This document shows, one piece after another, positions 32,546-41,070 of a stretch of 64,000 nucleotides of DNA. A program made the translations under genes and the position numbers. Source of the stretch: VGMA01 sp964655475 (GTDB taxonomy: Bacteria > Chlamydiota > Chlamydiia > Chlamydiales > VGMA01); assembly GCA_964655475.1 (NCBI GenBank), contig CAZZMO010000006.1, positions 1-64,000 of the forward strand, given 5' to 3'. The notes beneath the pieces are model-generated. The model saw only the letters and a program-made list of their open reading frames with translations, was not told where the DNA came from and made no database searches. The stretch's first letter is position 1. Each line of letters begins with the position of its first letter.

Positions 32546-34318
32546 CTAGGAAGAAATTCCTACACCCTGAAGACGCACATAAGAATCAGTCAAGAGTCTA
32601 TGTACTTCTGTTGTAGAAGTATAGGTTAATGCTCTTGCCGCGAGCTCACGAGCTCCCTGCAAAGAAAGGTGGGAAATCGTCTCTTTAATCAATGGGATGT
32701 AGCGGGGTGGACATGAAAAATGGCGAATCCCAAGACCTATCAGAAGTGGGGTAAAGAGGGAGTTAGACGCAACCTCTCCACAAATGCTCACTGAAATACC
32801 CGCTTCCCTGGCACTATTCACAACGATTTGAATCATCCGTAAGATACTTGGATGCGCTGGTTTATAGAGATCTCCAATGATCGGACTCCCTCGATCTGCC
32901 GCGAGCGTATACTGAACGAGATCATTCGTTCCAATCGAAAGGAAGTCACTCTCTCTCGCAATTTGATCTGAAAGGAGAACCGCCGATGGAAGCTCGATCA
33001 TTGAACCAATTTCGATCTCTTCTGCAACTTTATGCCCTTCCCTCTTCAGTTGCTCTCGAGCAAAATCAATCATTGCTTTTGCTTCTCGAAGCTCTGTCAC
33101 ATCGGTAACAAGAGGTAATAAAAGTCTTACATTTCCTTCATGAGCCACTCTCAGCACAGCACGCAGCTGTCTCAAGAAAAGCTCTGGATGGCGAAGTAGG
33201 AAGCGGATCGACCGGCAGCCGAGGGCTGGGTTCGGCTCTGGCACTTGATACTTGGAAAAATTTTTATCCCCTCCAACATCAAACACCCTAAAGTTGACTG
33301 GCAAGCCAGCCGTCTTTCGGACCATTTCTCGATATACTTCAACCTGTTCCTCTTCAGAAAAAGACTCAATTTCACTCTTTAGGTATAAAAATTCTGAGCG
33401 GACAAGGCCTACTCCCCCAATATGAGCTGGGTGAAGAAGAGAGAGATCGCTGAGATGCTCGATATTCGCCCACACATCAATCAATACATCATCCACTGTC
33501 GTAATATGGGCTGGATATTGGTCTAGAGAAAGAGATTCTTTCCCTCCTGTAGCAGCAATTTTTTCCTGATAATGAGCTAAGGTTTCTTCAGTGGGATTGA
33601 TGATCACTTTTCCTGAATAACCATCGATGATCGTGAGGCTTCCTGAAAACCTGCGCACTTCCCGAATATCAATGTTAGAAATATAGGGGATCCCTTTCGC
33701 TTTTGCAATCAGAGCAGCGTGTGAAGTCTCTCCACCTATGCGGGTTACAAATCCTAAGATGTTCATCGCAGAAGATTCTGCTGTCAATGAAGGGACGAGC
33801 TCATGAGCGAAGACCAGTGTGTGTGCTGTCTTTTCATGATGGGGCTCTATTTTTTTCGGATGGAGGTGCTGCAATATCCGGTTTGACAGATCCTTAACAT
33901 CAGTAAATCTTTGCCTAAAAAACTCATCTTCAATAGCTTGAAACTGTTTTTCATAATCTGCAATCACTGTGCGAAACACATGCTCTGTGTTGTGGAGCAT
34001 CTGCCCGATCTTTTCTTCCATGACAGTTGTCATGATCGGATCATCGAGCATCTGAATGTGAGAGCTAATGATCGTAACTGCTTCTTTCGATCCTTCTTGA
34101 GCGAGGGAATATTGTAATTTTTCGAGGTCTTTGCGACTTGAGTGGATAGCTCTTCGAAAGCGGTGAATTTCATGATCGACTTCAGAAGTGGAAATAGAAA
34201 AGACAGGGAATGATTCATCTGGAGCTTCTTCCAGAAAAACCGCTACCCCAATGCCAACCCCTTCACTAATAGGGTTCCCTTGCAAATAAACTTCTTCCAA
34301 AGCCATATAGAGTAACAT
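32546..34318 (-). CDS. ptsI: Phosphotransferase system enzyme I PtsI
   Basis: A 590-residue cytoplasmic phosphotransferase that passes phosphate from PEP to HPr. It has the active-site His in GGETSHAALIAKAKGIPYIS near residue 195, the PEP-binding blocks GVGLVRSEFLYL and FRVFDVGGDKN, LGCRSIRFLL near 367 and EIGSMIELPSAV and SIGTNDLVQYTLAADRGSP near the end. Start is unclear: ATG at 34318 or 34303, neither with a ribosome-binding site. It follows hprK by 44 bases on the same strand. No ptsH or PTS permease gene is in the window, so it may serve regulation rather than sugar import. Confidence 0.95.
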   Translation of the reverse strand: MLLYMALEEVYLQGNPISEGVGIGVAVFLEEAPDESFPVFSISTSEVDHEIHRFRRAIHSSRKDLEKLQYSLAQEGSKEAVTIISSHIQMLDDPIMTTVMEEKIGQMLHNTEHVFRTVIADYEKQFQAIEDEFFRQRFTDVKDLSNRILQHLHPKKIEPHHEKTAHTLVFAHELVPSLTAESSAMNILGFVTRIGGETSHAALIAKAKGIPYISNIDIREVRRFSGSLTIIDGYSGKVIINPTEETLAHYQEKIAATGGKESLSLDQYPAHITTVDDVLIDVWANIEHLSDLSLLHPAHIGGVGLVRSEFLYLKSEIESFSEEEQVEVYREMVRKTAGLPVNFRVFDVGGDKNFSKYQVPEPNPALGCRSIRFLLRHPELFLRQLRAVLRVAHEGNVRLLLPLVTDVTELREAKAMIDFAREQLKREGHKVAEEIEIGSMIELPSAVLLSDQIARESDFLSIGTNDLVQYTLAADRGSPIIGDLYKPAHPSILRMIQIVVNSAREAGISVSICGEVASNSLFTPLLIGLGIRHFSCPPRYIPLIKETISHLSLQGARELAARALTYTSTTEVHRLLTDSYVRLQGVGISS

Positions 34319-34362
34319 TTTAATCGGGAAAAGGGATTAAGACAAGCATTCTTTAGAGAGGG

Positions 34363-35301
34363 TCATTTTGTGATGTGTTTCTTGGCTATTGTCTCAAGAA
34401 GTTTCACATTAAATTCTTTAGCGGAGTTGTATCCTGTCTGTTTAAGACGGTGATTCAATACAATAGTTTCCAAAAGAAGGACCACGTCCCTTCCTGGTTT
34501 AACAGGCATGACATAGTAGGGAAGTTGGATCCCTAAAATATCGCAGTACCTCTCTTCGAGCCCCACCCGGTCATAAAAATGGGCATCATCCCACTCTTCT
34601 AGTTTGACAATGATATCAATTCTTTTCACTTCGCTGATGCAGACGGCTCCATAGAGGTGGGCGACATTGATGATCCCAATCCCCCGAATTTCGAGAAGGT
34701 GGCGAGTCAGTTCTGGTCCCGTTCCCTCTAAGTAGGCCCTTTCCCGTTTTTTAACGATCACCACGTCATCAGAAATTAGCCGGTGACCTCGTTCGATCAG
34801 ACCGAGAGCTGTCTCACTCTTTCCGACAGAAGAATCTCCTTGAATCAATACCCCAACGCCAAATGCCTCAACAAGAGTCCCATGACAAGAGATCGTAGGA
34901 GAAAATTCTTCAGAAAGGACAACGGTGAGCTTACTGAGGAGGATCGTTGTAGAGAGGTGAGAGCGCAAAAGAGGGATCCCCGATTCTTCACAAATCCGGA
35001 GCATATCCTTCGGTGGTCGATATCTTCTCGCGACAATCGCCAGTGGAAGTTGATCGGTAAAGACCATTTTAAGTCGTTTATAACGAAGGTGTGGACTTAA
35101 GTCCTTTAAATATTCCATCTCGACACGGCCAAAAACGAGAATCCTTTTCTCATTATACCCCTTCATGTACCCAGAAAGAGCGAGTCCAGGCCTCTCAATT
35201 TCAGGAATTCTGATGGGTCGACCAAGCCCTGCTTCACCAGCAACGAGTTCTAAAGCAAGGTGTTCTTTGTACCGTTCGTAAAAATCGCGTATGACTAACA
35301 T
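34363..35301 (-). CDS. hprK: HPr kinase/phosphorylase HprK
   Basis: A 312-residue bifunctional enzyme that phosphorylates or dephosphorylates a serine of HPr. The C-terminal catalytic domain contains the P-loop IQGDSSVGKSETALGLIERGHRLISDDVV near residue 155, LEIRGIGIINVAHLYGAVC, the family signature, and VGLEERYCDILG. The N-terminal half is the HprK_N domain (RIPEIERPGLALSGYM). The ATG has AAAAGGAT just upstream. Partner HPr is not encoded nearby. Chlamydial genomes carry hprK with ptsI/ptsH in spite of few PTS permeases, which implies signalling. Confidence 0.95.
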   Translation of the reverse strand: MLVIRDFYERYKEHLALELVAGEAGLGRPIRIPEIERPGLALSGYMKGYNEKRILVFGRVEMEYLKDLSPHLRYKRLKMVFTDQLPLAIVARRYRPPKDMLRICEESGIPLLRSHLSTTILLSKLTVVLSEEFSPTISCHGTLVEAFGVGVLIQGDSSVGKSETALGLIERGHRLISDDVVIVKKRERAYLEGTGPELTRHLLEIRGIGIINVAHLYGAVCISEVKRIDIIVKLEEWDDAHFYDRVGLEERYCDILGIQLPYYVMPVKPGRDVVLLLETIVLNHRLKQTGYNSAKEFNVKLLETIAKKHITK

Positions 35302-35321
35302 ATCCTTTTAATTTAACGAGA

Positions 35322-35351
35322 TTGAGATTTTTTTGCACGATCGCATAGAAT
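35322..35351 (+). promoter_or_regulatory. Possible promoter of ndh
   Basis: TTGAGA (35322-35327) and TAGAAT (35346-35351) with an 18-base spacer, 40 bases before the ndh start. Confidence 0.42.
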
Positions 35352-35391
35352 ATAGTTGCAATTGTCAGAAAAATGTCTACATAGTCTAGGT

Positions 35392-36687
35392 ATGGATAAG
35401 AAAAAGATCATCATCATTGGAGCAGGTTTCGGCGGTCTCGCTGCAGCAAAGCAGTTAAAAGGGGCTAATGCTGAGATTCTTATCATCGATAAAACCAACC
35501 ACTTCCTTTTCCAACCTCTTCTCTATCAAGTAGCTGGGGCTTCCCTATCCCCTAGAGATATTGCCATTTCGATCCGAGAGGTGTTTGCCCACCAAAAAGG
35601 GGTTTCGGTGATCATGGGGGAAGTCATTGAAATCCATAAAAAACAGCGCTATGTAGTGTTAGGGAACAAAGATCGCTACGACTACGATTATCTCATTGTG
35701 GCGGTCGGTGCTCGCCATAGCTATTTCGGAAATGATCGCTGGGAAACGGTCGCCCCTGGTCTCAAAACCTTGAGCGATGCCCTCAAAATTAGGGAACATG
35801 TCCTCACCTCCTTCGAAATTGCTGAACGGTGCAATGATCCAAAAGAGACTGATAAATACCTCACCTTTGCCATTGTCGGTGGTGGTCCTACAGGAGTTGA
35901 ACTCGCTGGGACTTTTGCAGAAATCTGCAAACGGACCATGAAAAAGAACTTCTCTCGCATCTCCAGTGAAAAAGCACGTGTCATTCTCCTAGAAGGGTTT
36001 AACCGCATTCTTCCCCCTTTCCACCCCTCCCTGTCTGAAAGGGCTCGGAAAGATTTGGAAAAAATGGGGGTCGAAGTGCTGACAGAATACAAAGTGACCG
36101 ATATCCACAAAGATGGGATCCAGACAGATAAAGGATTTATCGCGACAAGAAATGTCCTCTGGGCAGCTGGGAACCAAGCCGCTCCTCTTCTGAAAACACT
36201 CGGCATTGAATGTGACCGTACAGGCAGAGCCATTGTAGACCACAACTTAAACATCCCCGACCATCCTGAAGTCTTCGTCATCGGTGATGCAGCGAACTTC
36301 CAGTGGAAAGGAGCCTCTCTCCCCGCTGTCGCGCCTGTTGCAAAACAACAAGGGACCTTCATTGGAAAATTGATCAAAAAAGAGACCTTCCAGAAACATC
36401 CTGCCAAACATAGAAAGGCAGGCTTCCGCTACCTCGATAAAGGGGGCCTTGCAACGATAGGAACTTGGAAAGCTGTTGGCTATTACAAGAAAATCCACTT
36501 CAAAGGGGTCATTGCGTGGCTCATTTGGGGACTTGTCCACGTATTCTACCTCATTGGCTACCGAAATCGGATCAGCGTCATGCTTGAATGGTGCCTTCAC
36601 ACCTGCACAGGCAAACGGGGCTCTCGATTGATTCACGGATCGATCGATGAACACATCCCCTCTGTTCACAAAGAAAAAAATTCTTAG
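35392..36687 (+). CDS. ndh: Type II NADH dehydrogenase (NDH-2)
   Basis: A 431-residue flavoenzyme passing electrons from NADH to quinone without pumping protons. FAD site IIIIGAGFGGLAAAKQL at the N-terminus, the conserved HFLFQPLLYQVAGASLSPRDIA, the NADH loop IVGGGPTGVELAGTFAEI near 170 and the second FAD segment VFVIGDAANFQWKG near 290 are all typical. The C-terminus (FKGVIAWLIWGLVHVFYLIGYRNR) is the amphipathic membrane anchor. ATG at 35392 has AGG close upstream; an upstream frame start is less likely. It would feed the respiratory chain, in place of or beside Na-NQR. Confidence 0.94.
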   Translation: MDKKKIIIIGAGFGGLAAAKQLKGANAEILIIDKTNHFLFQPLLYQVAGASLSPRDIAISIREVFAHQKGVSVIMGEVIEIHKKQRYVVLGNKDRYDYDYLIVAVGARHSYFGNDRWETVAPGLKTLSDALKIREHVLTSFEIAERCNDPKETDKYLTFAIVGGGPTGVELAGTFAEICKRTMKKNFSRISSEKARVILLEGFNRILPPFHPSLSERARKDLEKMGVEVLTEYKVTDIHKDGIQTDKGFIATRNVLWAAGNQAAPLLKTLGIECDRTGRAIVDHNLNIPDHPEVFVIGDAANFQWKGASLPAVAPVAKQQGTFIGKLIKKETFQKHPAKHRKAGFRYLDKGGLATIGTWKAVGYYKKIHFKGVIAWLIWGLVHVFYLIGYRNRISVMLEWCLHTCTGKRGSRLIHGSIDEHIPSVHKEKNS

Positions 36688-36729
36688 ATTCAGTACAATC
36701 ATCTTTCCGAATCATAAAAACAGTGCAAA

Positions 36730-38184
36730 ATGATCAGCCGCCGTTTTTGGGAAATCCATCCAGGGTTATTTTTTGCCTCTCTCCTCTTGATCGGAGAACT
36801 TTCCCTCAAAATGCCCTTTTTTCTCCTCCTTCTCCCCCTACTGTTTTTCTCTTTTCGACATGATCAGAAAAAATGTTTCCTCATGGGAGCTCTCCTTTTG
36901 ATGGGGACTACTTCAGAAAAGTACTTCATGCACCCGAGCATCGAAGGGAAAAAAGAAGGATCGGGAATCCTCCACATTGATTCCATCAAAGGGACGAAAA
37001 CCTCTTTTAGTCGCGGTGAAGTGCTCTATGGAACATTAAAATACTTCGAAGAGCTCTATAACATCCCTATCGTTCTCTTTTATGGAAACAACAAACCTCA
37101 TCCTAGAGCTGATCGAGACTACTTCGTCTCTGGCTCTCTCTTTCAAACAGAAGAAGGGTATTACCAATTCAAACCTTCGAAAGAAGAGTGGAAAGAGGTC
37201 CCCTACTCCTTTTCATTTGCAGAAAAACGGTTCGAATGGAAAAAAAGCATCACCAACATCTTGGAAGAAAAACTTTCCTCCTCCCATTCCCTCTCCTTTT
37301 TGATCGCTTTAACGACAGGAGAATGTCATGATTATGTCCTTCCTATCTTGATTTCGAAACTAGGCCTTAGCCATCTCTTTGCTATTTCAGGGCTCCATTT
37401 TAGTTGCCTTCTCGCCTTTTTGGGACTCTTTTTATTCCCCTTTTTTAAAGTGAAGGTTCAGAGCATCATTCTCATCTTGTTTGCGATCTTCTATAGCTTT
37501 TATCTTGGTTCGAGCCCCTCTCTTTTGAGAGCTTTCGTCTCCTCACTCATCTTACTCGTAGGACTTGCAACCTATAACCGCTCCAACCCCCTCAATACGC
37601 TAGGTCTTGCACTTTTTTTCCTCATCTTGTTCTACCCCTCCATGAAGTATTCTCCTGGATTTATCTTGAGCTTTGTCGCCACCTTTTCCCTGATCGTTTT
37701 CTATCCCATCATGGAAGGGCTCGTAGCGATATGGATCAGAACAAGATGCATCAACTGTTTCTCCTCCCTCTCCACCCTTTCCAAACAAATCTATCTACTA
37801 CTCCATCTTTTTAAAAAAATTATTGCAGTAAACCTTGCGATCTCGATCGGCACCTTGCCCCTCCTCCTTTACTATTGGCATAGCTTCCCCTTGCTCAGTC
37901 TTGTCTACAACACCTTTTTTCCCACCCTGACCCTCCTCTCTCTTTTTATGACACTTTCTGCTCTGGCTCTCTACGCTCTATATCCACCTCTCTCTACTCC
38001 CCCTTTTTTTCTCCTCGACCGCTACACCCATTCCATCCTCGATCTTCTCTATTACTACCCAAGAGAATGGGCATTCTCACTCCACTACGAGCTCCCCTTC
38101 CCCCTACTCGTGATCTCCCTCATTCTTTGGATCTATTTTGGATTAAAATTGAGTGACAAAACCACTTTACTTCTGTATCATTAG
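36730..38184 (+). CDS. comEC: ComEC/Rec2-family competence membrane protein
   Basis: A 484-residue polytopic protein of the ComEC family, which forms the DNA import channel in competent bacteria. About ten membrane segments follow an N-terminal soluble stretch, and the signature LSHLFAISGLHFSCLLAFLGLF lies near residue 215. It lacks the C-terminal metallo-beta-lactamase domain found in full-length ComEC. It is the Chlamydia comE gene (near ptsI in that genome, as I recall), and here it follows ndh by 42 bases. Whether it transports DNA in an obligate intracellular organism is open. Confidence 0.9.
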   Translation: MISRRFWEIHPGLFFASLLLIGELSLKMPFFLLLLPLLFFSFRHDQKKCFLMGALLLMGTTSEKYFMHPSIEGKKEGSGILHIDSIKGTKTSFSRGEVLYGTLKYFEELYNIPIVLFYGNNKPHPRADRDYFVSGSLFQTEEGYYQFKPSKEEWKEVPYSFSFAEKRFEWKKSITNILEEKLSSSHSLSFLIALTTGECHDYVLPILISKLGLSHLFAISGLHFSCLLAFLGLFLFPFFKVKVQSIILILFAIFYSFYLGSSPSLLRAFVSSLILLVGLATYNRSNPLNTLGLALFFLILFYPSMKYSPGFILSFVATFSLIVFYPIMEGLVAIWIRTRCINCFSSLSTLSKQIYLLLHLFKKIIAVNLAISIGTLPLLLYYWHSFPLLSLVYNTFFPTLTLLSLFMTLSALALYALYPPLSTPPFFLLDRYTHSILDLLYYYPREWAFSLHYELPFPLLVISLILWIYFGLKLSDKTTLLLYH

Positions 38185-38194
38185 CGCCCAAATT

Positions 38195-38455
38195 ATGTAT
38201 ATTAAAGAATTCTGCGCTGCTTTTCAGCAATCCCAACCAACAACTCCGAAAGATGAAAAGACTGCCATTATTTGTGAGGAGCTCTTAAAGCTCTCTAAAG
38301 AGGTTGACTCTCTTTCTAGAACCATCAAAGAAATGGAAACTAAGTGCCAAAAGGAAAGGAAGGGAGCACCTCCTTATCAAAATGTGTGCGACTGCTCCGC
38401 TTTCTTAAAAGAATGGGAGAGGCAGAAGTATGCCCCTCCAGAATCAGATCGATAA
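38195..38455 (+). CDS. Small Cys-containing hypothetical protein
   Basis: An 86-residue protein with a central coiled-coil-like helix (ELLKLSKEVDSLSRTIKEME) and a C-terminal CDCSAFLKEWERQ segment. It has no signal peptide. I chose the ATG at 38195, 10 bases after the comEC stop; a GTG at 38153 inside comEC would extend it by 14 residues. No ribosome-binding site is visible. Coding is supported by position and amino-acid pattern only. Confidence 0.55.
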   Translation: MYIKEFCAAFQQSQPTTPKDEKTAIICEELLKLSKEVDSLSRTIKEMETKCQKERKGAPPYQNVCDCSAFLKEWERQKYAPPESDR

Positions 38456-38458
38456 TTA

Positions 38459-38488
38459 TTGACGGAAAACGATTTCCTTCGCTAGAAT
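38459..38488 (+). promoter_or_regulatory. Promoter of tRNA-His
   Basis: TTGACG (38459-38464) and TAGAAT (38483-38488) with an 18-base spacer, 16 bases before the tRNA. Confidence 0.6.
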
Positions 38489-38504
38489 GGCTCCGTCTTT
38501 TGAT

Positions 38505-38577
38505 GGCGGTGGTAGCTCAGGGGTAGAGCACAAGATTGTGATTCTTGGGGCCGTGGGTTCGAAACCCATCCACCGCC
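38505..38577 (+). tRNA. tRNA-His (anticodon GTG)
   Basis: A 73-base tRNA including the extra G at position -1, which pairs with C73. Acceptor GCGGTGG pairs with CCACCGC; the anticodon arm is CAAGA-TTGTGAT-TCTTG with GTG; T arm GTGGGTTCGAAACCCAT. Confidence 0.96.
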
Positions 38578-38605
38578 CATTTCTTTTTCATATGCAAAAA
38601 ACAAT

Positions 38606-38634
38606 TTGTTTCTGTGATATAGATCGCATATAAT
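38606..38634 (+). promoter_or_regulatory. Promoter of ftsK
   Basis: TTGTTT (38606-38611) and TATAAT (38629-38634) with a 17-base spacer, 14 bases before the ftsK ATG. Same -35 and -10 hexamers and spacer as the PgpH-like and 61724 promoters. Confidence 0.58.
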
Positions 38635-38648
38635 GACCTGAAATCGTC

Positions 38649-40973
38649 ATGGCAATGGATAAACAGAAAAAAATCAAACGGAAGATCAAACGGCACCCTG
38701 AAGCGAGAGGGCTCGGCTTCATTGTATTTGGTCTTTTTCTATTTGTTTCCATGCTCAGTTTTACGAATGGAAATTACGAAACCAACTGGCTTGGGATCAC
38801 AGGTCATATTACTGCTTATCTTTTCCAATACCTCCTTGGATTTGGAAGTTATTTAGTCGCTCTCTACGCATGTTGGCTCGGCTATCTCCTCGTCAAATCA
38901 CCCGATCCTGCAATCATTCCAGCGAAGACCTTTTATTTTGCACTCCTTCTCACCTCTTCTTGCATACTGCTCAATTGTCTTGCAGAATCAGGTCTTTTAA
39001 GTGGATCCTCTCTTTTGAACCACGTCTATTCTGAAACTACTGTTTTGCAAATGCCTTACCCAACAAAGTTTAACCGCTATTATCTAGGTGGCGTACCCCT
39101 CTACTATCTCTATACCGATCTTCCCCACGTGAATCTGAAGATCCTATTTAGCACAGTAGGAGTCCTCTGTATTGCATCAACGATATTCATTGTCTCGTTT
39201 GTTTTAGTCGCTGATTTGAGCCTCCTCTACTTGATTAAACGGGGATGTGCTTTAATTCTACTTTTGATCCAAAAGTGTCACCGCTGGATCCTCTCCCTCA
39301 TTCAATCGAGAGAGCCTATTACAGTGGCAGCTGTTGAAAAAATCAGAACTCCCCCACCTCCTCCCATCTATCCTTACGCTGCGATCAGAAAAGAGATCGT
39401 TGAGGAGACGATTGAAACGGCTGTCATTGAGCCGCCAGCACCGAAACAGATCTCACTTCAAGGAAGAGAGGAAAGTCCCCCTTCCACACTAGATCGCCTA
39501 TTAGAGACCAAAACGTTAAAGATCAAATCGAATTCTAACTACTCACTCCCCCCTTTAAACCTCCTTACGAATGCGACAAAAGTTGACCAACCTACCTTGA
39601 AAAAAGATCTCGCAATCCAAGCGGAGATTTTGGAGAAGACACTTGCGAGCTTTGGGATTGAAGCAAAAGTAGGAGAGATCAACTGTGGCCCTACGATCAC
39701 TTCATTTGAAGTGCACCCTGCAATTGGCGTCAAAGTGCAGAAGATCACCGCTCTTTCCAACGACATTGCGTTGAAACTCCAAGCAAAGTCCATCCGGATC
39801 ATCGCTCCGATTCCAGGAAAAGCAGCTGTCGGGGTAGAAATCCCCTCCCCCTACCCGCAAGAGGTAGGATTTAAAGAGATGCTCTTCCACTACAGAAAAA
39901 CGCAAAGTCCACTTCAAATCCCTATTCTACTTGGGAAAACAGTGAGTGGAGAGAACATGATGTGTGACCTCACCAAGATGCCCCACTGTATCATTGCAGG
40001 GGCAACGGGTTCTGGAAAGTCAGTCTGCATCAATACAATCATCATGTCCATCTTGATGAATATGGGACCAGAAGAGCTTAAACTCCTCCTCGTTGACCCG
40101 AAAAAAGTGGAGCTCACCCCATACACAAGACTTCCCCACATGATCGCCCCAGTGATTACAGAGCCTGCTGGCGCATACGCAGCACTCCACTGGATTGTAA
40201 AGGAGATGACCTCTCGCTATGAAATCTTAAAGCAGCTCGGAGTGAGAAATATAACCAGTTTTAACCAAAGAAAAAGAGATCCAGAACTCGAACAGGCCCT
40301 CGATATCGAAATCCCTGAAAAACTCCCTTATATTGTAGCAATCATCGACGAGTTTGCTGACCTCATCATGAGTGCAACCACTGATCTTGAGACCCCGATT
40401 GCCCGGATTGCTCAGATGGCTAGAGCGGTGGGCATCCACCTGATCCTTGCCACACAGCGCCCCTCTCGTGAGGTCATTACAGGCCTCATTAAGGCAAACT
40501 TCCCCTGCCGCATCGCCTTCAAGGTAGCCTCAAGAATCAATAGCCAGATCATTCTCGATGAAACAGGGGCAGACAGCCTTCTTGGCAACGGAGATATGTT
40601 ATTCCTCCCTCCAGGGACATCGGAGCTCGTCAGAGCTCAAGGGGCCTATATCAGGGATGAAGATATCAACCGGGTAATTGACCACATTTGTAGCCGCTAC
40701 CCCACCGATTACCTGTTCAACTCATTTGATCAGATTTCTGCAGAGGAATTCGATCCCTCTTCACTCGGAAATAGCGATTCTAAAGACCCTTTATATGAAA
40801 AAGCATTAGAAATTGTTTTAACTTCTCGAGCAGCCTCGACTACTTTTCTTCAAAGAAAATTGAAGATTGGTTACGCGAGAGCGGCCTCATTAATGGACGA
40901 GCTAGAAGCTGGAGGGATCATTGGCCCTCAAGATGGCAGTAAGCCTCGTAAAGTGTTGATAGACAACATATAA
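38649..40973 (+). CDS. ftsK: DNA translocase FtsK/SpoIIIE
   Basis: A 774-residue septal DNA pump. The N-terminal quarter has four or five membrane segments; a Pro-rich linker follows (about 235-290), then the RecA-like motor with Walker A GATGSGKSVCINTI near 454, KKVELTPY, Walker B VAIIDEFADLIM near 562 and ATQRPSREVITGLIKANFP. The C-terminal gamma domain (ALEIVLTSRAASTTFLQRKLKIGYARAASLMDELE) recognises KOPS-like sites. It would segregate chromosomes and act at the septum, a division gene separate from the murF-murC cluster. The ATG at 38649 is two codons before a second ATG. Confidence 0.97.
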   Translation: MAMDKQKKIKRKIKRHPEARGLGFIVFGLFLFVSMLSFTNGNYETNWLGITGHITAYLFQYLLGFGSYLVALYACWLGYLLVKSPDPAIIPAKTFYFALLLTSSCILLNCLAESGLLSGSSLLNHVYSETTVLQMPYPTKFNRYYLGGVPLYYLYTDLPHVNLKILFSTVGVLCIASTIFIVSFVLVADLSLLYLIKRGCALILLLIQKCHRWILSLIQSREPITVAAVEKIRTPPPPPIYPYAAIRKEIVEETIETAVIEPPAPKQISLQGREESPPSTLDRLLETKTLKIKSNSNYSLPPLNLLTNATKVDQPTLKKDLAIQAEILEKTLASFGIEAKVGEINCGPTITSFEVHPAIGVKVQKITALSNDIALKLQAKSIRIIAPIPGKAAVGVEIPSPYPQEVGFKEMLFHYRKTQSPLQIPILLGKTVSGENMMCDLTKMPHCIIAGATGSGKSVCINTIIMSILMNMGPEELKLLLVDPKKVELTPYTRLPHMIAPVITEPAGAYAALHWIVKEMTSRYEILKQLGVRNITSFNQRKRDPELEQALDIEIPEKLPYIVAIIDEFADLIMSATTDLETPIARIAQMARAVGIHLILATQRPSREVITGLIKANFPCRIAFKVASRINSQIILDETGADSLLGNGDMLFLPPGTSELVRAQGAYIRDEDINRVIDHICSRYPTDYLFNSFDQISAEEFDPSSLGNSDSKDPLYEKALEIVLTSRAASTTFLQRKLKIGYARAASLMDELEAGGIIGPQDGSKPRKVLIDNI

Positions 40974-41030
40974 CAAAATATTTTAATCATCTAAATAATA
41001 GATATTTTACTATATTTGTTTTATTATTAC

Positions 41031-41039
41031 TGATATAAT
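41031..41039 (+). promoter_or_regulatory. Extended -10 promoter of the 661-residue protein gene
   Basis: TGATATAAT, an extended -10 element (TGnTATAAT), with no good -35 hexamer at 17 bases. The TATAAT ends 31 bases before the ATG at 41071, the same distance as at the 61724 gene. Confidence 0.5.
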
Positions 41040-41070
41040 GTTCCCATTACTTTCTATGAATTAGGACATT

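Noticed and set aside
34319..34362. Possible ptsH between hprK and ptsI
   Set aside because: The gap is only 44 bases, too short for HPr (about 85 residues), and neither flanking gene shows a fused HPr domain.
35721..36407. Long minus-strand frame of 228 residues inside ndh
   Set aside because: The ndh frame on the plus strand has complete FAD and NADH motifs; the antisense frame has no recognisable feature and a codon-shadow pattern.
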